From Acidisoma sp. L85 (lineage in GTDB: Bacteria; Pseudomonadota; Alphaproteobacteria; Acetobacterales; Acetobacteraceae), in assembly GCF_009765865.1 (NCBI RefSeq), contig NZ_LMUQ01000026.1, positions 123,968 to 187,967 on the forward strand: DNA of 64,000 nucleotides, in the 5' to 3' direction. The notes under the pieces were generated by a model. It searched no databases, was not told the origin of the DNA, and worked only from the letters and a program-made list of their open reading frames with translations. Positions 26,326-34,720 of this stretch are shown piece after piece (position 1 is the stretch's first letter; each line of letters opens with the position of its first letter). Made by a program: the position numbers and the translations under genes.

Positions 26326-27585
26326 ATGCATACGCGCCGCCTCTGGCTCGCTTCCGCCGCCGCACTCGCCACTGTCGCCGCTGCCCCAGCCTGGGCGAAG
26401 CGTAAACATTCGGCCATGGTCGGTGGCACTTCGGGCAACGCTTCCGGCGATGAGGGGGGACCGACCACCAACGGCGCCGCCGGTGTCTCGACGCCCGCGA
26501 CCACGCCGATCGGACCGCTCGATACGGTGGCGAGCGAAGCCATCATCATCGACGTGAACACCGGCGCGGTGCTGCTGGAGAAAAGCCCGGACACGCCGAG
26601 CCCGCCATCCTCGCTGACCAAGCTGATGACGATCTACATCACCTTCCAGCACCTTAAGGAAGGCAAGCTCCGTCTCGACCAGACCTTCCTGGTCAGCGAG
26701 CACGCCTGGCACATGGGCGGCTCCCGGATGTTCATCCAGGTCGGCACCAATATCTCGATCGAGGATCTCATCCGCGGCGTCTTCGTCGATTCCGGTAATG
26801 ACGCGGCGGTGGCGCTGGCCGAGGGCATCGCCGGTTCCGAGGATTCCTTCGCCGCGATGATGAACGAGCAGGCCAAGAAGCTCGGCCTGACCGCGTCGCA
26901 TTTCGTCAATGCCTCGGGCTGGCCGGCGGATGGCCATGTCATGTCGGCGCGGGACATCGCGACGCTAAGCGTCGCCATTCTCCGCGATTTTCCGGATTAT
27001 TATCATTACGCCGGCGAGCAGACCTTCACCTACAACAAGATTAGCCAGCCCAACCGCAACCCGCTGGTCACCGCCGGTCTGGGCGACGGGCTGAAGACTG
27101 GTCACACGGAGGAGGGCGGCTATTCGCTCGCCGGCACGACAAAGCGCAACGACCGCCGGGTACTGGTCGTGCTCAATGGCCTGCCGAGCTGGAACAGCCG
27201 GGTCACGGAATCCAAGCGGCTGATGGATTGGGCTTTCAACAACTTCGAGGACGTGCCGCTGTTTACCGCCGGTCAGCAGGTGGTTCTCGCCCCGGTGTGG
27301 CTGGGCGAGACCCGCACCGTTGGGCTCACCGTCGATAAGCCGGCGGTGGTTACGCTGCCGCAGGGCTGGCGGAACTCCGCGAAGATCGCGGTGGACTACG
27401 CGGCACCCGTGCCCGCGCCGATCCTGCGCGGCCAGAAGATCGGCCAGCTCAGCCTGAGCGGTCCGGGCATCCCAAGCGGGCAGGGATCGGCCACGGCGGC
27501 GCTGGTCGCGATGGTCGATGTGCCTCGTCTCGGGCTGCCGGGCCGCGCCCTCGAACGCGCCAAGCATTTCGTGACCGGTGCCTGA
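26326..27585 (+). CDS. dacC: Serine-type D-Ala-D-Ala carboxypeptidase (PBP5/6 family)
   Basis: A 419-residue penicillin-binding protein trimming the terminal D-Ala from peptidoglycan stems. Signal peptide MHTRRLWLASAAALATVAAA, cleaved near AWA-KR (residue 24); a Gly/Thr-rich spacer follows. The active-site motifs are SLTK (Ser96-Lys99), SGN in DSGNDAAVAL, and KTG in LKTGHTEEGGYS. The C-terminal part holds the beta-rich PBP5_C domain. It is the third murein gene in a row and overlaps tmk by eight bases. The dacC symbol denotes the family rather than strict orthology. Confidence 0.92.
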   Translation: MHTRRLWLASAAALATVAAAPAWAKRKHSAMVGGTSGNASGDEGGPTTNGAAGVSTPATTPIGPLDTVASEAIIIDVNTGAVLLEKSPDTPSPPSSLTKLMTIYITFQHLKEGKLRLDQTFLVSEHAWHMGGSRMFIQVGTNISIEDLIRGVFVDSGNDAAVALAEGIAGSEDSFAAMMNEQAKKLGLTASHFVNASGWPADGHVMSARDIATLSVAILRDFPDYYHYAGEQTFTYNKISQPNRNPLVTAGLGDGLKTGHTEEGGYSLAGTTKRNDRRVLVVLNGLPSWNSRVTESKRLMDWAFNNFEDVPLFTAGQQVVLAPVWLGETRTVGLTVDKPAVVTLPQGWRNSAKIAVDYAAPVPAPILRGQKIGQLSLSGPGIPSGQGSATAALVAMVDVPRLGLPGRALERAKHFVTGA

Positions 27586-28237
27586 GACCGAGCCTCTCCG
27601 CCCCGAAGATCCGGTTCCGTGCGGCCGCTTCATCACGTTCGAGGGCGGCGAGGGCAGCGGCAAGTCCACCCAGGCCCGGCTGTTGGCGGCCACGCTGGAT
27701 CTAGACGGCTTCCCCGTGGCCATCACGCGCGAGCCCGGCGGGTCGCCGGGGGCCGAGGCGCTGCGTGCCCTTCTGCTGGGCGGCGAGCCGCCCTTTGCGC
27801 CGCTTGCCGAGGCCATGCTGCATTTCGCCGCCCGCGCGGATCATGTGGCGACGCTGATCCGGCCACGGCTTTTCGAGGGTCGGCATGTCGTCTGCGACCG
27901 CTATACGGACTCCACGCTGGCCTATCAGGGCCATGTGCTCGGTGCAGGTATCGCCGCTGTCGAGGCCCTCACGGCGCTCATCGCTCTCCCGCCCGATCTG
28001 ACCTTCGTGCTCGATCTCCCAGCCGAGCAAGCGATGCGGCGGCTGGTCCGGCGCGGCGGCGGGCTGGACCGCTACGAAGCCCTCGGCCTGCCCTTCTTTA
28101 CCGCCGTAGCGGAGGCGTTTCGCGCCATCGCCGCTGCCTGTCCCGAGCGCTGTGTGCTGGTTCCCGCTGACCGGCCGGTGAAGACGCTGCAACTGGAGAT
28201 CCGCGCATTGCTGCGTGAGCGCCTCGGTGTCGGATGA
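27578..28237 (+). CDS. tmk: Thymidylate kinase
   Basis: A 219-residue kinase phosphorylating dTMP to dTDP. The P-loop is FEGGEGSGKSTQ (residues 21-32), the DR(Y/H) motif appears as VVCDRYTDSTLAYQG, and the lid region is RRGGGLDRYE. It begins with GTG within the end of dacC and overlaps holB by four bases (ATGA). The order dacC-tmk-holB-metG is common in alphaproteobacteria. Confidence 0.96.
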   Translation: MPETEPLRPEDPVPCGRFITFEGGEGSGKSTQARLLAATLDLDGFPVAITREPGGSPGAEALRALLLGGEPPFAPLAEAMLHFAARADHVATLIRPRLFEGRHVVCDRYTDSTLAYQGHVLGAGIAAVEALTALIALPPDLTFVLDLPAEQAMRRLVRRGGGLDRYEALGLPFFTAVAEAFRAIAAACPERCVLVPADRPVKTLQLEIRALLRERLGVG

Positions 28238-29220
28238 GCGCGCCCGCGCCCCGTGCCAATCCCGACCTCATCGGGCAGGAAACGGCTGAGCGAGCGCTCG
28301 TCGAGGCGCGCGCGGCGGGACGGCTGCATCACGCCTGGCTCCTCACGGGCACCGAGGGAATTGGCAAGGCGACGCTGGCCTATCGCTTCGCCCGCTTTCT
28401 GCTCGCGCGTGGAACTGCCGGAGCCAGTCTCAAGGTCGATCCCGCCGACCCAGTGTTCCGCCGCGTCGCGGCCGGAACTCATGCCGATCTCATGACCGTC
28501 GAGCGCGGCATGGACGACAAGCGCAAGCGAATGCGGCAGGAGATCGTCGTCGATGAGGTGCGGGAAGTGTCGCGTTTCCTGCGGCTGACGCCGGGTGAGG
28601 GCGGCTGGCGGATCGTCATTGTCGATGGCGCCGAGGATATGAATCCCAATGCCGCGAACGCGCTGTTGAAGCTGCTGGAGGAGCCGCCGCAAGGGGCGAT
28701 GATGCTCCTCACCTGCCACGCGCCGGGGCGATTGCCAGCTACCATCCGCAGCCGGTGCCGCCGATTGCGGCTCTCACCGCTCGCGGACAGTGAGACAGAA
28801 ATCCTACTGTCGCGCTATTTGCCTGACATGCCCTCGCCCGACCGGAGCCGTCTCGCACGGCTCGCCGAAGGCTCCCCTGGCCGCGCTTTGGCCCTGGCGG
28901 AAGGTGACGGGCCCGCGATGGCGGAACGTGTCGCGCGGATCCTGGCTGCACCCCCCGCCGCGGCCGCCGCTTTGGCGGTGGCGGACGAGATCGGGCGCGA
29001 CGAGGAAGCCTTCACGCTGTTCATGGATATGCTGCGTCAAGTCGTATCCGCCGAAGTGCGCCAGGGGGCGCGCAGCGGCGCAGGCGCCGCGCCGCGTTCC
29101 CTTGAACGGTGGGGTGGGGTATGGCAGGGCCTCACGCGGTTGCAGGAGGAGACGGAACGTTTCAGCCTCGACCGTCGCCAGGCGGTTCTCGCAGGGCTGA
29201 GCTTGATGGCAGAGCAATGA
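28234..29220 (+). CDS. holB: DNA polymerase III subunit delta'
   Basis: A 328-residue clamp-loader subunit. The AAA+ module has the degenerate P-loop LTGTEGIGKATLAYRFARF and the sensor region NALLKLLEEPPQGAMMLLTCH, then SRCRRLRLSPL, all typical of delta'. In the clamp loader it joins DnaX and HolA to place the beta sliding clamp on DNA. It overlaps tmk and metG by four bases on each side (ATGA), so the three are translationally coupled. Confidence 0.93.
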   Translation: MSAPAPRANPDLIGQETAERALVEARAAGRLHHAWLLTGTEGIGKATLAYRFARFLLARGTAGASLKVDPADPVFRRVAAGTHADLMTVERGMDDKRKRMRQEIVVDEVREVSRFLRLTPGEGGWRIVIVDGAEDMNPNAANALLKLLEEPPQGAMMLLTCHAPGRLPATIRSRCRRLRLSPLADSETEILLSRYLPDMPSPDRSRLARLAEGSPGRALALAEGDGPAMAERVARILAAPPAAAAALAVADEIGRDEEAFTLFMDMLRQVVSAEVRQGARSGAGAAPRSLERWGGVWQGLTRLQEETERFSLDRRQAVLAGLSLMAEQ

Positions 29221-30758
29221 CCGAAACATTCTACGTCACGACGCCGATCTATTATGTCAACGGCGCGCCCCATATCGGCCACGCCTATACCTCGATCGCC
29301 GCCGATGTCGTGGCGCGGTGGAAACGCCTTCAGGGCCGCGACGTCTTTTTCCTGACGGGCACGGACGAGCACGGCCAGAAGGTCGAGAAGGCGGCGCAGG
29401 ATGCCGGCCTCGAGCCGCAGGCTTTCACCGACCGTATCGCCGCCGAGTTCGAAGCCATGGCCGCGACCTGCGGCATTTCGAACGACGATTTCATCCGCAC
29501 CACGGAGCCTCGGCACAAGGCGGCCTGCGCGGCACTCTGGTCCAAGCTGGTGGAATCCGGCGATATCTATCTCGGGCATTACGAAGGCTGGTACGCCGTC
29601 CGCGACGAAGCCTTCTATGCCGAGGACGAGCTTGCAACGAACGTCCATGGCGTTCGGGTGGCACCGACGGGCGCTCCGGTGGAATGGGTGCGCGAACCTT
29701 CCTATTTCTTCCGCCTCTCCGCCTGGCAAGACCGGCTGCTCGCCTTCTACGAGGCGCATCCGGATTTCATCGCGCCGCATGCCCAGCATCGTGAGGTGCT
29801 GAGCTTCGTGCGCGGCGGCCTCAACGACCTCTCCGTCAGCCGCACCAGCTTCCGCTGGGGCGTCGAGGTGCCGGGCGACCCTGACCATGTCATGTATGTC
29901 TGGCTCGACGCGCTGACCAACTACATCACCGCCGCCGGCTACCCGGATGAAAGCGCCGAGCGTTGGCGCTTCTGGCCCGCTAATCTGCACATGGTCGGCA
30001 AGGACATCATCCGCTTCCACGCCGTCTACTGGCCAGCTTTCCTCATGGCGGCCGGCCTGCCCGTGACGCACCGCGTTTCGGCCAATGGCTGGTGGACTGT
30101 GGAGGGCGAGAAGATGAGCAAGTCGATCGGCAATGTGATCGAGCCGGCCGCGCTTATCGCGGAGTTCGGGCTCGATCCTGTTCGCTTTTTTTTCCTCCGC
30201 GAAATGCCTTACGGAAATGATGGAGATTTCAGCCGCAAGGCGCTGATCTCACGGCTTAATATTGACCTGGCGAATGACCTAGGCAACCTCGCCCAGCGCA
30301 GTCTCTCGATGATCGCGCGCAACTGCGGCGGACGCCTGCCGTCCATGCCCGGCGCGCCCGCCCATGCCGATCAGGCGATCCTCGATCATGCGAGAGACCT
30401 GGTGACGCTGGTGGGCACCGCGATCGATCGCCAGGCCTTCCACGAGGCGCTGGAGGAGGTCTGGCGCGTTATCCGCGCCGGCAACGGCTATATCGACCAC
30501 CAGGCACCCTGGGCGCTCAAGAAGATCGACGAGACCCGCATGGGCGAGGTATTGCGCGTGTTGGCCGAGGTCATCCGCATCGTGGCGACCGTGCTGCAAC
30601 CCTTCATGCCCGAAAGCATGGGGCGGATGCTCGACCAGCTCGGTGTTCAGCCTGACGCGCGCAGCCTTGCGGTTCTCGCCCTGCCGATGGCGGACGGCAC
30701 TCTGCTCCCACCACCGCACGGCATCTTTCCACGTTTTGTGGCGGAAGCGGTTTGTTGA
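29217..30758 (+). CDS. metG: Methionyl-tRNA synthetase
   Basis: A 513-residue class I synthetase charging tRNA-Met. The HIGH motif appears as PHIGHAYTS (residues 18-26) and KMSKS at residues 299-303. The zinc-knuckle Cys found in the E. coli-type enzyme are absent, and it lacks the C-terminal tRNA-binding extension, so it is the shorter MetG2-type form common in alphaproteobacteria. The ATG overlaps the holB stop. A run of eight T at about 30186-30193 lies within the gene and is in frame. Confidence 0.97.
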   Translation: MTETFYVTTPIYYVNGAPHIGHAYTSIAADVVARWKRLQGRDVFFLTGTDEHGQKVEKAAQDAGLEPQAFTDRIAAEFEAMAATCGISNDDFIRTTEPRHKAACAALWSKLVESGDIYLGHYEGWYAVRDEAFYAEDELATNVHGVRVAPTGAPVEWVREPSYFFRLSAWQDRLLAFYEAHPDFIAPHAQHREVLSFVRGGLNDLSVSRTSFRWGVEVPGDPDHVMYVWLDALTNYITAAGYPDESAERWRFWPANLHMVGKDIIRFHAVYWPAFLMAAGLPVTHRVSANGWWTVEGEKMSKSIGNVIEPAALIAEFGLDPVRFFFLREMPYGNDGDFSRKALISRLNIDLANDLGNLAQRSLSMIARNCGGRLPSMPGAPAHADQAILDHARDLVTLVGTAIDRQAFHEALEEVWRVIRAGNGYIDHQAPWALKKIDETRMGEVLRVLAEVIRIVATVLQPFMPESMGRMLDQLGVQPDARSLAVLALPMADGTLLPPPHGIFPRFVAEAVC

Positions 30759-30812
30759 CCCGCCGGCCTTGAACTTTCCTCCAGCAGGATCGCTTCTGCC
30801 GCAATGCCCGGC

Positions 30813-31238
30813 TTAAGCCCCTGGCCGTAGACCATAAAACGCGTAGTGCCCCTGTTGGTATTTTACGAATGGCAGTTGCAAGTTGGCCGCCTCGGCTTGA
30901 CTGAATAGTTTCGTTATTCGTGCATGAAAATTGTTGTAGGCTTGATTGCGAAATGTCGCTCTGCCGGTCTCGTTTATATCGCACGCTTCCATCAACTCCC
31001 GTAGCGTGAAGCGGTTATCGGGCCGACGTCTGAATAGCGGCATAACTCCGGCCAAAAGCTGGATTGAGTGCGCACTCAGGAGGGGGGGCTGCGGGTCCTG
31101 CGGGAGCAGCTGCACAGGATGCGGCACAGGATAGTGAACGACGGGTCCCAGGACCGGCGCGCGACCGAAGGGGGTCGGCACGTAAGAGACGGGCTGTGGC
31201 GCAGGTAGATCACCGTTCCAAACCGCCCCGTTACTCAT
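30813..31238 (-). CDS. Hypothetical protein, possibly 5'-truncated by an in-frame stop
   Basis: A 141-residue protein of unknown function if started at 31238, where AAAGGGATGAG precedes the ATG. The N-terminal third is Pro-rich (LPAPQPVSYVPTPFG, PVPHPVQLLP); the C-terminal ~80 residues look like a small winged-helix-type domain (FTLRELMEACDINETGR ... LQLPFVKYQQGHYAFYG). In the same frame, 43 codons upstream, an ATG at 31367 has a better GGAGG site, but codon 11 from it is TGA (31335-31337), separating it from the rest. Either the gene was longer and is now interrupted, or the strong site serves a ten-residue leader peptide. Base composition is AT-richer than neighbours and it opposes the surrounding operon. 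Confidence 0.55.
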   Translation of the reverse strand: MSNGAVWNGDLPAPQPVSYVPTPFGRAPVLGPVVHYPVPHPVQLLPQDPQPPLLSAHSIQLLAGVMPLFRRRPDNRFTLRELMEACDINETGRATFRNQAYNNFHARITKLFSQAEAANLQLPFVKYQQGHYAFYGLRPGA

Positions 31239-31428
31239 CTCATCCCTTTGCCCCTTGGGCGGATCCGGGACGAACGGCGGAACGACCTCATTTCCCCTTC
31301 CCGGTGACATGTCGTAAGAGCCGACACCGCCGGATCAGTCGTGTCCGCGGATGGCTTGGTTGGTCATGAGATACCTCCTGTGAGAGGTTCTTCTGGCGCC
31401 GACATCGTAAAGGTACTGTTATCGCCCG

Positions 31429-32244
31429 ATGGACGTTATGATGCCGGATCGGCCGCCCCTACTGATCGATTCACACTGCCACCTCGACTACTTCAAGCCT
31501 GAGGAATTTCCCGACGTCATCGCGCGCGCTCGCGCGGCCGGCGTTGGCGAGATGGTCTCGATCGGCACCAGCCTCGCTCAATCGCGACGCATCCTCGATT
31601 TGGTGGCGGGGCATCCTGGCCTGTGGTGCAGCGTCGGCATCCACCCGCAGCACGCCCATGAGGAGCCCATCCCGGAACCCGCTGATCTTGTGGCAATGAC
31701 GCGCCACCCGAAGGTGGTTGGCATCGGCGAGACCGGGCTGGACTACTTTTACGAAACCGCGCCGCATGAGGTGCAGCAAGCCGGCTTCCGCGCCCATATC
31801 CGCGCGGCCCGTGACGCTGGTGTCGCGGTCGCCATCCATGCTCGGGACGCCGATGCCGATATCGCGAAAATCCTGCAAGAAGAGCGTACTGCCGGGGGTC
31901 CCTTCGATTTCCTCTTACATTGCTTCAGCTCCGGCCGGGCGCTCGCCGAGACTGCCATCAAGTTGGGAGGCTATGTGAGCTTCTCCGGCATTCTGACCTT
32001 CCCGAAATCCATCGAACTGCGGGAGATCGCCCGCGACATGCCGCCCGACCGCATCCTCGTCGAAACCGATGCGCCTTACCTCGCCCCGGCGCCCAAGCGC
32101 GGCAAGCGCAACGAACCCGCCTGGGTGGCCCATACCGCCGCGACTCTGGCGGAGGTACGCGGCCTGACGGCTGAGGCCCTGGCGGCGCTGACCACCGCGA
32201 ATTTCCGGCGGCTCTATCCGAAGACCCAGGGCGTCCAGGCGTGA
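31429..32244 (+). CDS. TatD family hydrolase
   Basis: A 271-residue metal-dependent hydrolase with DNase-type activity in characterised relatives. Metal ligands are in IDSHCHLDYF at the N-terminus, GIGETGLDYF (Glu), AIHARDAD (His), LHCFSSG and VETDAPYLAP (Asp). In-frame ATG codons at 31438 and 31441 are alternative starts. It is followed in a GTGA overlap by an MBL-fold hydrolase, continuing the tmk-holB-metG order after the interrupting minus-strand gene. Confidence 0.93.
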   Translation: MDVMMPDRPPLLIDSHCHLDYFKPEEFPDVIARARAAGVGEMVSIGTSLAQSRRILDLVAGHPGLWCSVGIHPQHAHEEPIPEPADLVAMTRHPKVVGIGETGLDYFYETAPHEVQQAGFRAHIRAARDAGVAVAIHARDADADIAKILQEERTAGGPFDFLLHCFSSGRALAETAIKLGGYVSFSGILTFPKSIELREIARDMPPDRILVETDAPYLAPAPKRGKRNEPAWVAHTAATLAEVRGLTAEALAALTTANFRRLYPKTQGVQA

Positions 32245-33032
32245 GGGCCGTCGTGCTGGGATGCGGCGGCTCGGCCGGGGTGCCAATGGTCGGCGGTGCC
32301 GATGGGCGAGGGGATTGGGGCGCCTGCGACCCGTCCGAACGCCGCAACCGGCGGACCCGCGCGAGCATCATCCTCGAAGGCGACGACGGCCGGCGCATCC
32401 TGATCGACACCGGGCCCGACATGCGGAACCAGCTCATCGACAATGCGATCCCGCAGGTCGATGCGGTGCTGATCACCCATGCCCACGCCGATCACATCAC
32501 CGGCCTCGACGACCTGCGGATTCTCAACCGCATCATCAACCAGCCCATGCCTCTGCGCACGGACGCCGCGACCATGGAGGCGCTACGGCTACGCTTCGAT
32601 TACGCTTTCCTGCCCTGGCGGCCGCCGAGCTTCATTCGCCCGGCCCTGGAACCCGAGATCATCACGCCGGGTGACCGCATCACGCTTGCCGGCATGTCGA
32701 TCGAGGTTTTCAACCAGGACCACGGCTTCTCGACCTCGCTCGGTCTGCGCATCGGGCGCTTCGCCTATTGCACAGATGTCGTCGCGCTCGATGACGCCGC
32801 CTGGCGAGCGTTGGAGGGGGTGGAGACCTGGCTGGTGGATTGCTTCCAGCGCGACCCGCATCGGACTCATGCCTGGCCCGCGCTGATTGAGGAATGGGTC
32901 GCCAAGCTGGGACCGAAACGCACGATTCTCACCCATATGGGAAACGACATGGATTGGGGCTGGATGATGCGCAACCTGCCGCTGGGCATAGAGCCGGCCT
33001 ATGACGGCATGGAAATCGCCATCGCGCGGTAG
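32241..33032 (+). CDS. MBL-fold metallohydrolase (PhnP-like)
   Basis: A 263-residue metallo-beta-lactamase-fold phosphodiesterase. The zinc motif is ITHAHADHITGLDDLR (His-x-His-x-Asp-His), with DTGPDMRNQL before it and YCTDVVAL and LTHMGNDMDW after it. The N-terminal CGGSAGVPMVGG is typical of the PhnP/RNase-Z-like subgroup. Cyclic phosphodiesters are known substrates of PhnP; the substrate here is unknown. It begins with GTG overlapping the tatD stop. Confidence 0.9.
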   Translation: MRAVVLGCGGSAGVPMVGGADGRGDWGACDPSERRNRRTRASIILEGDDGRRILIDTGPDMRNQLIDNAIPQVDAVLITHAHADHITGLDDLRILNRIINQPMPLRTDAATMEALRLRFDYAFLPWRPPSFIRPALEPEIITPGDRITLAGMSIEVFNQDHGFSTSLGLRIGRFAYCTDVVALDDAAWRALEGVETWLVDCFQRDPHRTHAWPALIEEWVAKLGPKRTILTHMGNDMDWGWMMRNLPLGIEPAYDGMEIAIAR

Positions 33033-33126
33033 AGCCTCCGCCGAGGGGCACCAAATCGACATCGAATCCCGCCCGAAAACGCGCTTCGCACTATGCCGCG
33101 ATGTCGCGGGCGGGTAGACTGAGCCC

Positions 33127-33435
33127 GTGATCGCAACACGTATCCTCGCAGTGCTCGCGGCGGCCTTTCTGGTCGCTGCTTTTGCCGTGGCCACCATCTG
33201 GCCGCCGGATATGTCGCTCGCCGCCCTGATCGGGATGGTGGATACGACGTGGCTTCCCGTGGCCCAGTCCTTCGTCCGGCGCGCTTTGTCGCCCTGGATT
33301 TGGGACCAGGTCGCTGTGCCCGTGCTGCAGCGGCCCGGCTGGCTGGTTCCCACAGCCATCGGCCTAGTGCTCTTCGGCGGCGCTGTCAGCCTCTCCGGTC
33401 CCAGGGGCAGCCGCACCCGCCGCTGGCGCAGCTGA
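33127..33435 (+). CDS. Hypothetical small membrane protein
   Basis: A 102-residue protein starting with GTG. Two hydrophobic segments are visible: residues 5-25 (ILAVLAAAFLVAAFAVATIW) and about 73-90 (LVPTAIGLVLFGGAVSL), joined by a loop containing three Trp, and a short basic tail (RTRRWRS). No family is recognised. The frame keeps the codon usage of its neighbours, which supports it as real. Confidence 0.55.
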   Translation: MIATRILAVLAAAFLVAAFAVATIWPPDMSLAALIGMVDTTWLPVAQSFVRRALSPWIWDQVAVPVLQRPGWLVPTAIGLVLFGGAVSLSGPRGSRTRRWRS

Positions 33436-33495
33436 GCGGGTCCGTTGTAGTGCGGGCGATACGCGCCATGAACTTCCGGGATCAGAGGTGACGCC

Positions 33496-33864
33496 ATGGA
33501 CGTAACACCGCTTCGCGTGACAGCGACGCCAGCCGCTTTGGACCTCATCTCGACCCTGCAAAGCGAATACGGGCCGGTGCTGTTCCACCAGTCAGGGGGG
33601 TGCTGCGACGGTTCCTCGCCGATGTGCTACCCGGTGAGTGACTTCATGATCGGTGACTCCGATGTTCAGCTCGGAGAGATCGGCGACGCGGCCTTCTATA
33701 TGAGCCGGTCGCAATTCGACTACTGGAAGCATACCCAGATCATCATCGATCTCGTGCCAGGCAAAGGCGGCATGTTCTCGCTGGAGAATGGCCGCGGCGT
33801 GCGCTTCCTTACCCGTTCGCGCATCTATTCCGACGAAGAATACGCGCAGTTAGCGCCGGTCTGA
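33496..33864 (+). CDS. DUF779 domain-containing protein
   Basis: A 122-residue soluble protein matching the DUF779 family: FHQSGGCCDGSSPMCYP near residue 30, then the acidic mid-region and FSLENGRGVRFLTRSR near the end. The three Cys suggest metal or redox function but none is established. DUF779 genes often sit next to aldehyde dehydrogenase genes; none is present here. The ATG has AGAGGTGACGCC upstream. Confidence 0.88.
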   Translation: MDVTPLRVTATPAALDLISTLQSEYGPVLFHQSGGCCDGSSPMCYPVSDFMIGDSDVQLGEIGDAAFYMSRSQFDYWKHTQIIIDLVPGKGGMFSLENGRGVRFLTRSRIYSDEEYAQLAPV

Positions 33865-33965
33865 CCGTATAGCGGCGAAGCGTCTCGCGTTGCATTCGGC
33901 CGTCCCGGATTTACATGTTGTACCACAGGCATGATTGCCGTGGGGCAACCCGGGAGGAGACCAAC

Positions 33966-34169
33966 ATGACCGCAACGCCCAAGGGTAAAGCAGGCGCCCC
34001 AAAGACAGGCGAGGCCAAGCCCGTGCCGAACCCGCCGCAAAGCAAGCAAGACGACCACGCGGCCAAGCACGGTGTTCCGGAGGAGATGGGCCAAGGCGAT
34101 GAGCCGAAGGGCCATCCCACCAGCGATCGTTTCCAGACCGAGACCGCTTCGGAGAAGCCGCAAAAGTAG
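33966..34169 (+). CDS. Small hydrophilic protein, probably disordered
   Basis: A 67-residue protein rich in Lys, Pro, Gly, Gln and Glu (KAGAPKTGEAKPVPNPPQSKQ, then DDHAAKHGVPEEMGQGDEP). It has no hydrophobic core and would be disordered. The GGGAGGAG sequence seven to eight bases before the ATG is among the best ribosome-binding sites in the window, which argues that it is expressed. Function unknown; such proteins are often stress-related. Confidence 0.65.
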   Translation: MTATPKGKAGAPKTGEAKPVPNPPQSKQDDHAAKHGVPEEMGQGDEPKGHPTSDRFQTETASEKPQK

Positions 34170-34201
34170 GATCAGCGTGGAGACCCCGGACGTACCGAGC
34201 G

Positions 34202-34720
34202 ATGAGTGACGGTTCGGCCAGCTTCCTGATGCTCGCGGTCGGCAGTGCCACGCTTGCGCTCGCCCTTACCGATATCGCGGAGGTTCTTCCCACGCCGCGT
34301 CTCGCGCCTGTTACCTCGATGCCTTTCGTCGTGCGCGGGGTCTTCATGCTCGGCGGCAAACCCAAGGTGGTCATCGATCTGGCGCGCCTGCTCGATCTCG
34401 CGGAAATTGACCAGAACGGCTTGTTCCATCACCACATCCTTTTGCCGAGGAATGCCGAGGACGTCGCTGACGCGGCAATTCTCGTTCGCCGCGCCACGGG
34501 CACGCGCACGGGAGTGATTTGCCCGCAGCCAGAGGAGGAAAGCTTCAACGGCTGCGTCGCCGCGAACGTCTCATTCGGCGACGATCTGATACCGCTGCTG
34601 TCGCTCGCGCGATTGCTGACGGCGTTGGAGCGGCAGCGTCTTGGCGAGTTTTCCCAGCGAGCGGCGGCCCGTGCATCCGGCTGGCCGTCCGCGCTGGATG
34701 AGAGCGCGGATGAAGGCTGA
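34202..34720 (+). CDS. cheW: CheW-like coupling protein (first)
   Basis: A 172-residue protein with a CheW fold: SFLMLAVGSATLALALTDIAEVLP at the start, VRGVFMLGGKPKVVIDLARLL in the middle, and DDLIPLLSLARLL near the end. CheW proteins bridge receptors and CheA at the membrane array. It starts the chemosensory operon and its end overlaps the CheR gene by 11 bases. In the Wsp system the equivalent position is WspB. Confidence 0.85.
   Translation: MSDGSASFLMLAVGSATLALALTDIAEVLPTPRLAPVTSMPFVVRGVFMLGGKPKVVIDLARLLDLAEIDQNGLFHHHILLPRNAEDVADAAILVRRATGTRTGVICPQPEEESFNGCVAANVSFGDDLIPLLSLARLLTALERQRLGEFSQRAAARASGWPSALDESADEG

Noticed and set aside
30186-30193. Run of eight T in metG as a programmed frameshift
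   Set aside because: The zero frame continues through conserved synthetase sequence to a normal end, so no shift is needed.
31335-31337. Selenocysteine codon in the hypothetical gene
   Set aside because: No SECIS-like stem was evident just after the TGA, and no selenium pathway genes are nearby. A nonsense change or leader peptide is simpler.
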